Below are positions 36,374-44,542 of a stretch of 64,000 bases of DNA, piece by piece. Origin of the DNA: an uncultured Lentibacter sp. (GTDB lineage: Bacteria > Pseudomonadota > Alphaproteobacteria > Rhodobacterales > Rhodobacteraceae); assembly GCA_947497495.1 (NCBI GenBank), contig CANMGT010000001.1, positions 1,054,001 to 1,118,000 of the forward strand, written 5' to 3'. How positions within the stretch are numbered: the stretch's first letter is position 1; each line of letters starts with the position of its first letter. A program made the position numbers and the translations under genes. The notes beneath the pieces were generated by a model that was not told the DNA's origin, ran no database searches, and saw only the letters and a list, made by a program, of their open reading frames with translations.

Positions 36374-37659
36374 TGCAGACGAATTTTACGGAAGAGCAAC
36401 TCAAGGACGCAGGCACAGCCCGCGCCAACGAGATTTTGCGCAACTGTGTGCATTGCGGCTTTTGCACCGCGACCTGTCCGACTTACCAGATACTGGGCGA
36501 CGAGCTGGACAGCCCGCGCGGGCGTATCTACCAGATCAAGGACATGCTCGAAAACGAGCGCGTGCCCGACAAGCAAACCGTGCTGCACGTTGACCGCTGC
36601 CTCAGCTGCCTCGCCTGCATGACAACCTGCCCGAGCGGCGTGCATTACATGCACCTCGTTGACCACGCGCGCGAGTATATCGAAGACAACTACAAGCGGC
36701 CCATAACAGACCGCGCCCTGCGGTGGGTGCTGGCAAAGATCCTGCCCTATCCGGGGCGTTTCAGGCTGGCGCTTTTGGGCGCGAAGATTGCCAAGCCGTT
36801 CAAGCGGCTGGTGCCTGACGCGCGGCTGCGCGCGATGCTTGAGATGGCGCCGAAGGACATTCCGCCTGTGAGCCGCAATGATGATCCGCAGTCGTTTGCG
36901 CCTGTTGGCAACAAAAAGCTGCGGGTTGCGCTGATGACGGGCTGTGCGCAAAAGGCGCTCAACACCGATATCAACGACGCCACCATCCGGCTGCTGCGCC
37001 GCTTTGGCTGCGAGGTTGTCGTGGCCAAGGGCGCGGGCTGTTGCGGGGCCCTCACGCACCACATGGGCAAGGCGGGCGAAAGCCACGCCACGGCTGCGAA
37101 AAATATCGACGCATGGATGGCCGAGGCGCAGGGCGAGGGGCTTGATAGCATTGTGATCAACACCTCGGGCTGCGGCACCACGGTGAAAGACTACGGCCAT
37201 ATGTTCCGCGAGACGGGCCAAGCCGAGGACGCTGCGAAAGTGGCAGACCTTGCACAGGATGTGAGCGAGCTTCTGATGCAGCTTGAGTTGCCGGAGGGTG
37301 CGGCCAAGGGCCTCCGTGTCGCTTACCACGCGGCGTGCAGTTTGCAGCACGGCCAGCAGATCAAGACTTTCCCGAAAGACTTGCTCAAGCGGGTTGGCTT
37401 CGAGGTTGTCGAGCCGGCGGACAGCCACCTGTGCTGCGGCTCTGCGGGCACATATAACCTCATGCAACCAGAGCTGTCGGGCGAGCTGAAAAAGCGCAAG
37501 GTCGAGACGCTGGAAGCGCGCCAGCCTGACATTATCGCAGCAGGCAACATTGGCTGTATGATGCAGATCGGCGGCGCAACGCAGGTGCCGATTGTGCACA
37601 CTGTCGAGCTTCTGGACTGGGCGACAGGTGGGCCAAAACCGCGGGCGTTGCAGGGCTAG
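36373..37659 (+). CDS. glcF: Glycolate oxidase iron-sulfur subunit GlcF
   Basis: Electron-transfer subunit of 428 residues. Two 4Fe-4S clusters are indicated by CVHCGFCTATCPTY and CLSCLACMTTCPSGVHY. Two CCG domains follow, with GAGCCGALTHHMG and HLCCGSAGTYNLMQ, as in heterodisulfide-reductase-like proteins. It carries electrons from the GlcD/GlcE flavins toward the quinone pool. The ATG at 36373 overlaps the TGA of the small membrane protein; the open frame extends upstream, but that part lies within the membrane protein gene. Confidence 0.96.
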   Translation: MQTNFTEEQLKDAGTARANEILRNCVHCGFCTATCPTYQILGDELDSPRGRIYQIKDMLENERVPDKQTVLHVDRCLSCLACMTTCPSGVHYMHLVDHAREYIEDNYKRPITDRALRWVLAKILPYPGRFRLALLGAKIAKPFKRLVPDARLRAMLEMAPKDIPPVSRNDDPQSFAPVGNKKLRVALMTGCAQKALNTDINDATIRLLRRFGCEVVVAKGAGCCGALTHHMGKAGESHATAAKNIDAWMAEAQGEGLDSIVINTSGCGTTVKDYGHMFRETGQAEDAAKVADLAQDVSELLMQLELPEGAAKGLRVAYHAACSLQHGQQIKTFPKDLLKRVGFEVVEPADSHLCCGSAGTYNLMQPELSGELKKRKVETLEARQPDIIAAGNIGCMMQIGGATQVPIVHTVELLDWATGGPKPRALQG

Positions 37660-37749
37660 GCTGCGCGGGGGTTCCAAGTTGCCACATTTTCGCCCTAACC
37701 GTGCTGTAGGCAGGGTCAACCACGTGTGACACCTTATCCGGACATCTCA

Positions 37750-38568
37750 ATGCTTCGCACCCTTCTGATTGCTTCTCTCGGCCTAATTGCGGGCTCGGCC
37801 TGGGCCGACAGCACCGCGCTGAAACGCCTCAACACGGGCGATGAGGGCCGCGCTTGGGAGGCTGTCGGGCGGCTTGATATTGGCGGCAAGGGCTTTTGCA
37901 CCGGCGCGCTCGTAGCGCCCAACTTGGTGCTGACAGCCGCGCATTGCCTGTTTGACAGCAAGACCAGCAAGCAGATCGACCATTCCCGCGTCGAGTTTCA
38001 GGCCGGGCTGCGCAATGGCCGTGCCTCGGCCTACCGGATGATCCGCCGCGCTGTTGTGCATCCGGATTACGACTTTTCCAGCTCTGTCACGACAGACCGC
38101 GTGCGCAATGACGTGGCCCTGCTTGAGCTGCACCACCCCATTCGCAACACCACGGTCAAGCCGTTTGAAACCGATGTGCGCCCGCGCAAGGGCGACGAGA
38201 TCGGCATTGTGTCATACGCGCACGACCGCGCCGAAGCCCCGAGCTTGCAGGAAGTCTGCGACGTGCTCGCGCGCCAGCAGGGCGTGCTTGTGATGTCGTG
38301 CAACGTTGACTTCGGCTCGTCTGGCGCGCCGATTTTCAGCTTCCGAAACGGCGAGGCGCGTATCGTCTCGGTTGTCTCCGCCAAGGCGGAGGTCGAGGGG
38401 CTGCCTGTGTCCCTTGGCACTCAGCTTGAAGTGCCATTGGCGCTGCTGAAAGCCGAGCTTGCTGCAGGCAAAGGCGTGTTCCAGAGTGCCGCGCCGCAAG
38501 TGAACCGCATCGGCGCTGGAAAGCGGCGTGACACGGGCGCAAAGTTTGTCTCGTCGAGCAAAAACTAA
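37750..38568 (+). CDS. Secreted trypsin-like serine protease
   Basis: S1-family (chymotrypsin-fold) endopeptidase of 272 residues with signal peptide MLRTLLIASLGLIAGSAWA. The triad is visible: His in VLTAAHCLFD, Asp in RNDVALLEL and Ser in FGSSGAPIFS. The last differs from the usual GDSGGP, as in many bacterial V8-like members. Cys residues in FCTGALV/TAAHC and EVCDV/MSCNV could form two disulfides. A basic C-terminal tail (GKRRDTGAKFVSSSKN) follows the domain. I prefer ATG 37750 to an upstream GTG at 37726. Monocistronic. Confidence 0.9.
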   Translation: MLRTLLIASLGLIAGSAWADSTALKRLNTGDEGRAWEAVGRLDIGGKGFCTGALVAPNLVLTAAHCLFDSKTSKQIDHSRVEFQAGLRNGRASAYRMIRRAVVHPDYDFSSSVTTDRVRNDVALLELHHPIRNTTVKPFETDVRPRKGDEIGIVSYAHDRAEAPSLQEVCDVLARQQGVLVMSCNVDFGSSGAPIFSFRNGEARIVSVVSAKAEVEGLPVSLGTQLEVPLALLKAELAAGKGVFQSAAPQVNRIGAGKRRDTGAKFVSSSKN

Positions 38569-38580
38569 GCCTGCACGAGG

Positions 38581-38609
38581 CTTGAAAAGCCAAAAATCCC
38601 TCCCCATCT
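38581..38609 (+). promoter_or_regulatory. Sigma32 (RpoH) heat-shock promoter of hsp20
   Basis: CTTGAAA (38581-38587), 14 bases, CCCCATCT (38602-38609): an almost exact match to the sigma32 consensus CTTGAA-N13-15-CCCCATNT. Transcription should start near 38616, leaving a leader of about 90 nt before the hsp20 ATG. Confidence 0.88.
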
Positions 38610-38610
38610 G

Positions 38611-38705
38611 ATAGTCATCAGGGTGCCATACTGGGCCCTGAGCAGAACTGGCCTGTCCTGTAAGGAAGGCCGCTAACTTTGGTATCGCTCAATGGAGGAT
38701 GACCC
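38611..38705 (+). ncRNA. ROSE-like RNA thermometer in the hsp20 leader
   Basis: The leader can form three hairpins. One is at 38619-38640 (CAGGG...CCCTG) and one at 38650-38671 (GGCCT-bulged G-TCCT, loop GTA, AGGA-AGGCC). The third is a weak one at 38681-38704, in which UCGCU (38685-38689) faces the Shine-Dalgarno GGAGGA (38694-38699). A U[U/C]GCU box opposite the ribosome site is the hallmark of ROSE elements, which control small heat-shock genes in alphaproteobacteria. Confidence 0.65.
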
Positions 38706-39173
38706 ATGCGAAATTTTGATTTGACCCCGCTTTACCGCGCCACTGTCGGATTTGACCAGATCGCCGATATGATGGACCGTGCGCTTGCAAGTGACGTAAG
38801 CCCGAACACCTACCCGCCTTACAACATCGAGAAGACAGCGGATGATGCTTACTGCATTTCCATCGCTGTGGCCGGTTTCTCGGACGCTGACCTGAGCGTG
38901 GAAGTGAAAGAAGGTGCGCTGATAGTTGCGGCGAAGAAGGCCGAAGACAACAGCGAGCGCACCTATTTGCACCGCGGGATTGCCACGCGCGCCTTCGAGC
39001 GCCGCTTCCAGCTGGCGGACCATGTGCGCGTAACGGGCGCGACCCATGCAGACGGGATGCTGCACATCGAGCTGACGCGCGAAGTGCCTGAGGCGCTCAA
39101 GCCTCGGCGCATCGAGATCGCCAGTTCCGGCGCACGCAAGGCTGATGTGGTCGAGGCAAAAGCCGTCAACTAA
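38706..39173 (+). CDS. Hsp20/alpha-crystallin small heat-shock protein
   Basis: ATP-independent holdase chaperone of the IbpA type, 155 residues. The N-terminal MRNFDLTPLYRATVGFDQIA and YPPYNIEKTADDAYCISIAV are typical. The alpha-crystallin domain runs about residues 38-130 and contains YLHRGIATRAFERRFQLADH with the conserved RGIA/FxRxFxL pattern. The C-terminal IEI/PRRIEI motif mediates oligomers. It is controlled by a sigma32 promoter and a predicted thermosensor and is followed by an intrinsic terminator, so it is expressed alone. Confidence 0.95.
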   Translation: MRNFDLTPLYRATVGFDQIADMMDRALASDVSPNTYPPYNIEKTADDAYCISIAVAGFSDADLSVEVKEGALIVAAKKAEDNSERTYLHRGIATRAFERRFQLADHVRVTGATHADGMLHIELTREVPEALKPRRIEIASSGARKADVVEAKAVN

Positions 39174-39203
39174 ACCGCTCTGACGGCTATGAATGTCCCT
39201 GAG

Positions 39204-39233
39204 AATGCCCCGGCCGAACCGCCGGGGCATTTT
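39204..39233 (+). terminator. Rho-independent terminator of hsp20
   Basis: ATGCCCCGGC (39205-39214), loop CGAACC, GCCGGGGCAT (39221-39230), then TTT. A ten-pair perfect stem, flanked by A/T pairing. Confidence 0.85.
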
Positions 39234-39314
39234 GCGTTTCTTGCAAATACGTCATAACTATTGACATATTATTGCGCTATGGGCAGGGTGCGGGCCTATG
39301 GAGGAGATAGGTCA

Positions 39315-40526
39315 ATGATTCTGACAGATATGTTTGCCAGCCGCGCTGGCCGGATGAAAGCATCGGAAATTCGCGAGTTGCTCAAGTTGCTCGACAAGCC
39401 CGGGATCATCTCGTTTGCGGGGGGCATCCCTGATCCGGCTCTGTTCCCCAAGGAGGCCTTTCAACGCGCGACAGCCGCTGCCTTGGCCGAGGGAACTGCC
39501 GACAAAAACCTGCAGTATTCCGCGTCAGAGGGACATGCGGGCCTGCGTGACTGGATCGCACAGCACATGCGCGGGCTTGGCGTGCCTGCGGCCCCTGAGA
39601 ACATTCTGATCACATCGGGCAGCCAGCAGGCGCTGGACTATCTCGGCAAGCTCTTTCTGGGCAAGGGAGACACAGCACTTGTCGGGTGGCCAACCTACCT
39701 CGGCGCGCTTGGGGCGTTCAACGCTTACGAGCCACGCTTTGAGCGCCTTGAGGCTGGTGACAATCGCACTCCCAAAGAGCTGCTTGATGCGGCCCAAGAG
39801 GCGGGCGGGCAGGCGAAATTTGCCTATGTCACGCCGGACTTTGCCAACCCGACAGGCGTTACGATGACGACAGCCGAGCGCCTTGCACTGCTTGCGCGCG
39901 CCGAAGCGCTTGACGTGGCGATCCTTGAGGATTCCGCCTATCAGGCGCTGCGCTATGCGGGCGAGGACGTAGCCCCCGTTCTGGCACTTGAGGCGGCGCA
40001 GAAGGGTGGACTCGGCGGTTGTAGAACTGTTTTTTGTGGCTCATTCTCCAAGACGCTCGCGCCCGGTTTGCGGGTTGGTTGGGTCTGCGCGGATATGCCG
40101 GTTATCGACAAGCTGGTGCTGATCAAACAGGCGAGCGACTTGCATTCTGCGACGCTCAACCAAGCCATCGTGGCCGAGGTGGCGCAAGAGGTGTTCGCAA
40201 CACATGTGCCGCGCCTGCGCAAAGCTTACGGAGCGCGGCTCACAGCCATGCTCGGCGCGCTCGCAGAACACATGCCCGAAGGCGTGAGCTGGACAAAGCC
40301 TGAAGGCGGGATGTTTGTCTGGCTGACGCTGCCCAAGGGCGCTGACGGGGCCGCGCTGCTGGAGAGGGCCCTTGCGGAAGAAAATGTCGCCTTTGTTCCC
40401 GGCTCTGCGTTCTTCGCTGACGGGAGCGGGCAAAACACCATTCGGCTGAATTTCTCCAAACCAAACGAGGCCGAGATAGGGGAGGGCATTCTGCGCCTGT
40501 CGAGGGCGATGAAAAGCGCTCTGTGA
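39315..40526 (+). CDS. PLP-dependent aminotransferase (class I/II, 2-aminoadipate type)
   Basis: Fold-type I aminotransferase of 403 residues. The N-terminal arm SRAGRMKASEIRELLKLLDK then PGIISFAGGIPDPALFP is characteristic of the LysN/2-aminoadipate or MocR-aminotransferase-related group. The PLP Lys is in CGSFSKTLAPGLRVGW. ITSGSQQALDYLGKLFLGKG and PDFANPTGVTMTT are further family motifs. I use the ATG at 39315 behind GGAGGAG. Substrates are not determined; branched or dicarboxylic amino acids with 2-oxoglutarate are likely. Upstream lies a short GTCA-N7-TGAC dyad that may be regulatory. Confidence 0.9.
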   Translation: MILTDMFASRAGRMKASEIRELLKLLDKPGIISFAGGIPDPALFPKEAFQRATAAALAEGTADKNLQYSASEGHAGLRDWIAQHMRGLGVPAAPENILITSGSQQALDYLGKLFLGKGDTALVGWPTYLGALGAFNAYEPRFERLEAGDNRTPKELLDAAQEAGGQAKFAYVTPDFANPTGVTMTTAERLALLARAEALDVAILEDSAYQALRYAGEDVAPVLALEAAQKGGLGGCRTVFCGSFSKTLAPGLRVGWVCADMPVIDKLVLIKQASDLHSATLNQAIVAEVAQEVFATHVPRLRKAYGARLTAMLGALAEHMPEGVSWTKPEGGMFVWLTLPKGADGAALLERALAEENVAFVPGSAFFADGSGQNTIRLNFSKPNEAEIGEGILRLSRAMKSAL

Positions 40527-40579
40527 GCATTTCCTTAATCTTCGCAGGTTAGAAAGGGTTCATTTCAGAGGAGCGGTTT

Positions 40580-40984
40580 GTGTCTGAGACGAGTAGATCA
40601 CTAGAAGAGTTTGTGACCAAAACCTATTCATCGCGCAATGCCATTTCCGCGGGGTTCTATGAGAGGCTTTTTCGCGAAGTCCCTGAAGCGCGCGGTATGT
40701 TCAAGAATGACCTGAAGAAGCAAAAGCAGATGTTCGAAGCAATGATGGGAACGCTTGCGAAAAGTCAGGCGGGTGTCGTTGACATGGAGAGTCTGGGGGC
40801 AAGACTGCGTGCAATACACGCAAAACACCGCGTCACCGACGAGCATTTGCTCATCGGTGGCGAAGCGCTCAAAGATGCTTGCGAGGAAATTCTGGAAACG
40901 GCTACGTCTGAAACAGAACGCCGCAGACTTTATGACGCCATTGACCGGATTGTCAGCGCAATGGCGTCAGGACTATCTGTTTAG
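40580..40984 (+). CDS. Single-domain globin
   Basis: Haem-binding globin-fold protein of 134 residues starting with GTG behind an AGAGGAG site. The F-helix segment LGARLRAIHAKHRVTDEHLL supplies the proximal His candidate, and FYERLFREVPEARGMFKNDL is the typical B-C/D region of flavohaemoglobin-like globins. No reductase domain is attached, so it is a single-domain type, which may scavenge NO or sense oxygen. Its stop overlaps the convergent gabD stop by 4 bp. Family assignment good, ligand unknown. Confidence 0.82.
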   Translation: MSETSRSLEEFVTKTYSSRNAISAGFYERLFREVPEARGMFKNDLKKQKQMFEAMMGTLAKSQAGVVDMESLGARLRAIHAKHRVTDEHLLIGGEALKDACEEILETATSETERRRLYDAIDRIVSAMASGLSV

Positions 40985-42453
40985 ACACTCATGCAGATGT
41001 ATTTCATCTCCAGATAGTCTTCGATGCCGTGGTGGCTGCCTTCGCGGCCAAGACCCGACTGTTTGACGCCGCCGAACGGGGCCAGCTCGGTTGAGATAAT
41101 GCCGGTGTTCACCCCGACGATACCGTATTCCAGCGCCTCAGCGACTTTGTAAACGCGCGACAGGTCATTCGCGTAGAAGTAGCTGGCGAGGCCAAAGATG
41201 GTGTCGTTCGCCATTGAGATGACTTCGTCTTCATCTTCGAACTTGAAGAGCGGCGCCATCGGGCCGAATGTTTCGTCTTGGGCGACTTGCATGTCTTGGG
41301 TGACACCTGTGACAATTGTGGGCTGAAAGAAGGTGCCGCCCAAATTGTGCTGTGAGCCGCCGTAAGCGACTTGCGCGCCTTTCGCGACAGCGTCGTCGAT
41401 GTGGCTGCGCACCTTGGTGACGGCTTTCTCGTTGATCAGCGGGCCAAAGAGCGTGCCGTCAGCAAGCCCATCGCCAACGGGCATGTCGGCGAGCTTGGCG
41501 GCGAGTTTTTCGGCGAAGGCGTCGTAGACACCGGCCTGCACATAGATGCGGTTGGCGCAGACACATGTCTGGCCGTTGTTGCGGAACTTGCACATGATCG
41601 CGCCCTCGACGGCGGCGTCAAGATCTGCGTCATCAAACACGATGAAAGGTGCGTTGCCGCCCAGCTCCATTGAGCATTTCATCACTTGGTCAGCGGCTTG
41701 CGCCAGAAGGATGCGGCCCACGGCTGTCGAGCCTGTGAACGTCAGTTTGCGCACTGTCGGGTTCTCGCAGAACTCCTGCCCCGTTGAGGCGGCGTCTGTT
41801 GTTGTCACGATGTTGAGCACACCTGCGGGGATGCCCGCACGCTCGGCCAGCACACCGAGGGCGAGGGCTGAAAGCGGTGTCAGCTCGGAGGGGCGCGCAA
41901 CCATAGCGCAGCCCGCCGCAAGCGCAGGCGCGGCTTTGCGGGTGATCATCGCGTTGGGGAAATTCCAAGGCGTGATGGAGGCGGCAACGCCGATCGGCTG
42001 TTTGATCACGGTGATGCGTTTGTCGCGCTGGTGGCCCGGAATAGTCTCGCCGTAGACGCGCTTGGCTTCTTCGGCGAAGAACTCGATGAACGAGGCACCA
42101 TAGGCGATTTCGCCCTTGGCTTCGGCCAGCGGCTTGCCCATTTCGGCAGTGAGGATTGTCGCGAGATCGTCGGTGTTTTCGATCATCAGATCATACCAGC
42201 GGCGCAATACGGCGGCGCGCTCTTTGCCTGTCCACTTGGCCCAGTCTTTTTGCGCTGCTTCGGCGGCGGCGATCGCTTCGTTGACTTGTGCGCGAGACAG
42301 GTCAGTGACCTGCGCGATCACATCGCCGCGGGCCGGGTTGGTGACGTCAAATGTCTTGTCACCTTTGACCCACTGGCCGTTGATGTAAGCGTCAGTTGCC
42401 AACAAAGCAGGGTCTTTAAGCAGTGAGGCGAGGTTTGTAACAGTATCGAGCAT
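40981..42453 (-). CDS. gabD: Succinate-semialdehyde dehydrogenase (NAD(P)+)
   Basis: Aldehyde dehydrogenase of 490 residues from ATG 42453 (MLDTVTNLASLLKDPALLAT). The catalytic Cys is in NNGQTCVCANR, the general-base Glu in MELGGNAPFIVFDDADLD, and the cofactor loop in TFTGSTAVGRILL. The paired Cys (TCVC) and overall sequence match GabD, which converts succinate semialdehyde to succinate in GABA catabolism. No gabT is adjacent; the aminotransferase two genes away belongs to another class. A GGGAG site precedes the start. Confidence 0.92.
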   Translation of the reverse strand: MLDTVTNLASLLKDPALLATDAYINGQWVKGDKTFDVTNPARGDVIAQVTDLSRAQVNEAIAAAEAAQKDWAKWTGKERAAVLRRWYDLMIENTDDLATILTAEMGKPLAEAKGEIAYGASFIEFFAEEAKRVYGETIPGHQRDKRITVIKQPIGVAASITPWNFPNAMITRKAAPALAAGCAMVARPSELTPLSALALGVLAERAGIPAGVLNIVTTTDAASTGQEFCENPTVRKLTFTGSTAVGRILLAQAADQVMKCSMELGGNAPFIVFDDADLDAAVEGAIMCKFRNNGQTCVCANRIYVQAGVYDAFAEKLAAKLADMPVGDGLADGTLFGPLINEKAVTKVRSHIDDAVAKGAQVAYGGSQHNLGGTFFQPTIVTGVTQDMQVAQDETFGPMAPLFKFEDEDEVISMANDTIFGLASYFYANDLSRVYKVAEALEYGIVGVNTGIISTELAPFGGVKQSGLGREGSHHGIEDYLEMKYICMSV

Positions 42454-42539
42454 GAGCGTTCTCCCAGAAAGGTTCTCGCCAAGGCAAAGCATTTGCGACT
42501 AGAATTGTCTAGAAGATTTGATCAAAAGGCGGATTGCAC

Positions 42540-43334
42540 GTGAGACTTGATGAGGCCTATTCCAACATGGATTTCATCCCTGGCGGGGAGAGCTACCCTC
42601 TGCGCTGGGCCGAGGCTGCGGCTCTTTTTAGGGCGCGTTTGGCCTATGAAGACCGCGCGCGGATTGATCTTGAGTATGGTGAAGGCGCGCGCCAGCGGTT
42701 TGATCTTTTCCTGCCGGAGGGTGCGCCGAAAGGCCTGATGGCCTTTGTGCATGGTGGCTTCTGGCACATGCTTGGCAAAGACGACTGGTCGCATCTGGCG
42801 GCGGGGGCTGTGGCGCGCGGCTGGGCCGTCGCGATACCGGGCTATACGCTTTGCCCCGAAGCGCGGATTGCGCAGATTACCGACGAGATCACCCGAGCAG
42901 TAAGCGTTGCGGCGCAGATGGTTGCAGGGCCGATCGCGCTTGTCGGGCACTCGGCGGGCGGACATCTTGTGGCCCGTCAGCTTGAAGTCGGGCGTTTGCC
43001 CGCTGCCGTGGCGGCGCGGCTTGCGCATGTGATGCCGATCTCCCCCGTGGCGGACTTGCGGCCCCTGCTTGAGACGTCGATGAACGCTGACTTCAAACTC
43101 GACATGGCCGCGGCGGAGGCGGAAAGCCCTGTGCTGATGCGCGAGCGGCTTGACTGCCCTGTTACCGTCTGGGTCGGGGCGGACGAGCGGCCGGCCTTTT
43201 TGGAGCAAGCGCGCTGGCTTTGGGAGGCTTGGGGCTGTGCGCATGTCACTGACGCCGAGCGCCATCATTACGATGTTGTAGAGCCTTTGGAGATCGCCGA
43301 TAGCGCGATGCTTGAGGCCTTGCTCGGCGGGTGA
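42540..43334 (+). CDS. Alpha/beta hydrolase (arylformamidase-like)
   Basis: Hydrolase of 264 residues. The oxyanion-hole motif is FVHGGFWHMLGKDDW, the nucleophile elbow is VGHSAGGHLVARQ, and the acid/base are in GADERPAFLEQ and HHYDVVEPL. The N-terminus (LDEAYSNMDFIPGGESYPLR) and HGGFW resemble kynurenine formamidase of the alpha/beta-hydrolase type, but no other kynurenine genes are here, so the ester or amide substrate is open. A GTG at 42540 behind AGGCGG is the likely start; a TTG lies two codons upstream. Its 3' region carries two large AT-rich palindromes. Confidence 0.8.
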   Translation: MRLDEAYSNMDFIPGGESYPLRWAEAAALFRARLAYEDRARIDLEYGEGARQRFDLFLPEGAPKGLMAFVHGGFWHMLGKDDWSHLAAGAVARGWAVAIPGYTLCPEARIAQITDEITRAVSVAAQMVAGPIALVGHSAGGHLVARQLEVGRLPAAVAARLAHVMPISPVADLRPLLETSMNADFKLDMAAAEAESPVLMRERLDCPVTVWVGADERPAFLEQARWLWEAWGCAHVTDAERHHYDVVEPLEIADSAMLEALLGG

Positions 43335-43342
43335 GGTCGGGA

Positions 43343-43386
43343 CAAGAAAATTCGAATTTTCTTGGAAAAATTCTTCGAAGAATTTT
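43343..43386. repeat. Two tandem perfect AT-rich palindromes
   Basis: A 22-bp perfect palindrome (43343-43364, centred on TTCGAA) and a 20-bp one (43367-43386, also centred on TTCGAA) are separated by two bases, in the gap between convergent genes. They may act as a bidirectional terminator. The TTCGAA cores recall the dispersed repeats, in which cgaagcaaa blocks occur. Confidence 0.7.
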
Positions 43387-43398
43387 GCACCGCGCGGG

Positions 43399-44385
43399 TT
43401 AGAGGGTTTGCCAACAGGGCAGCGGATCGCCTTCCATTGGGGTGGCAGCGTGCACTGCGCGGGCGATGGCGCGAGCCATTACCGTTGCTGCGGCGTGGCC
43501 CAGATAGAGCGTGTCGGCGATCGGGTTCCCAAGCGGAACGGCCCCTGTGCTGGCGGCGAAAATCAGGTCGCCATCCATCGGCGTATGTGACGGCAGCAGC
43601 GCGCGGGCGTAGCCGTCGTGCGCAGCCGTTGCGAGGCGCGTGCACTGCGCTTGGGTGAGCTGCGCATCTGTCGCGATGATGCCGATGGTTGTATTGGCGT
43701 GCGCTGCGAGTTTTGTCGGCGGCATATGCGGTTCGGGGAAGCTCTGCGGCAGGCCCAGCCCGCCGAACTCGCCTGCCACTTCAAAGGGCGCTGCCCAGAA
43801 TTGCCTGCTATTGGCGATGGTTGCCGAGCCTAGCGCGTTGACGGCCACCAGAGCCCCGACGGTATGGCCCGAGGGCAGCACGACAGAGGCCGAGCCAAGC
43901 CCGCCCATGAGCGTCGCAGTAGTGCAGCCTGTGCCCGCGCCTGTGCGGCCGAGTTCGAAGCTGGCAGATGCGTTTGCCAGCGCCGCCGCGCCAAGGCGTT
44001 TGTAAGGGTTCTCTGGCCAGTTCTTGTCACCGCCGTTGATCAGGTCAAACAGGATCGCGCCGGGAACAATTGGCACCAGCTGGTCGCCGACCGCAAAGCC
44101 GCGCCCCGCTGCGCGCAGGGCGTCCGCCACGCCCGAAGCGGCATCAAGCCCGAAGGCCGAGCCGCCCGACAGAACCAAAGCATCAACCTGCTCTACGGTT
44201 TTGTCGGCTGCGAGCAGGTCTGTTTCGCGCGTGCCCGGCGCGCCGCCCATAACGTGCACACCGGCAGTGAAAGGCGCATCACCTACCAGCACAGTCGCAC
44301 CGGTTTTGACAAGCGTGTCAGAGGCGTTACCGACGCGCAGGCCAGCAACATCGGTGATCAGGTTGAGGGGGCCGGTTTTGGGCAT
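43399..44385 (-). CDS. P1/S58-family peptidase (DmpA-like aminopeptidase)
   Basis: Ntn-like hydrolase of 328 residues related to beta-peptidyl or L-aminopeptidase DmpA. The N-terminus NLITDVAGLRVGNAS is the family start, and VLSGGSAFGLDAASGVADAL is the second signature. GAGTGCTTATLMGGLGSAS holds the conserved Gly-Ser pair where related enzymes autocleave to expose the nucleophilic Ser. I prefer ATG 44385 behind GGAGAG. The gene is divergent from creatinase and could share its control region. Natural substrate unknown. Confidence 0.85.
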   Translation of the reverse strand: MPKTGPLNLITDVAGLRVGNASDTLVKTGATVLVGDAPFTAGVHVMGGAPGTRETDLLAADKTVEQVDALVLSGGSAFGLDAASGVADALRAAGRGFAVGDQLVPIVPGAILFDLINGGDKNWPENPYKRLGAAALANASASFELGRTGAGTGCTTATLMGGLGSASVVLPSGHTVGALVAVNALGSATIANSRQFWAAPFEVAGEFGGLGLPQSFPEPHMPPTKLAAHANTTIGIIATDAQLTQAQCTRLATAAHDGYARALLPSHTPMDGDLIFAASTGAVPLGNPIADTLYLGHAAATVMARAIARAVHAATPMEGDPLPCWQTL

Positions 44386-44421
44386 TGGTCTCTCCAGGCT
44401 GTGCAAATTTATCTTGCCAGA

Positions 44422-44438
44422 TTGCGCAGGATGCGCAA
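44422..44438. promoter_or_regulatory. Inverted repeat in the creatinase divergent promoter
   Basis: TTGCGCA-GGA-TGCGCAA is a perfect seven-base-arm dyad 104 bp before the creatinase ATG and 37 bp before the divergent P1 peptidase ATG. A second, GC-rich dyad GAGCGG-TGGCG-CCGCTC lies near 44455-44471. Candidate operators for a catabolic regulator not present in the window. Confidence 0.5.
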
Positions 44439-44542
44439 AGAGAAAGACGCGCAGAGAGCGGTGGCGCCGCTCCGGAATTAGCGCCTTATCAAACCAGTCC
44501 TGAACGCCGGGACCTTTCTTTAGTGCTAAGGAGGGTCACACT

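Noticed and set aside
36043..37719. Very long open frame (about 558 codons) antisense to glcF and the small membrane protein.
   Set aside because: It is the complement of strongly supported genes with matching motifs on the other strand. Its translation is Arg/His-rich without domains; long antisense frames are common at this GC content.
39251..39266. GTCA-N7-TGAC dyad and a TTGACA hexamer before the aminotransferase gene.
   Set aside because: Arms of only four bases and no convincing -10 at the right spacing; not listed as a promoter.
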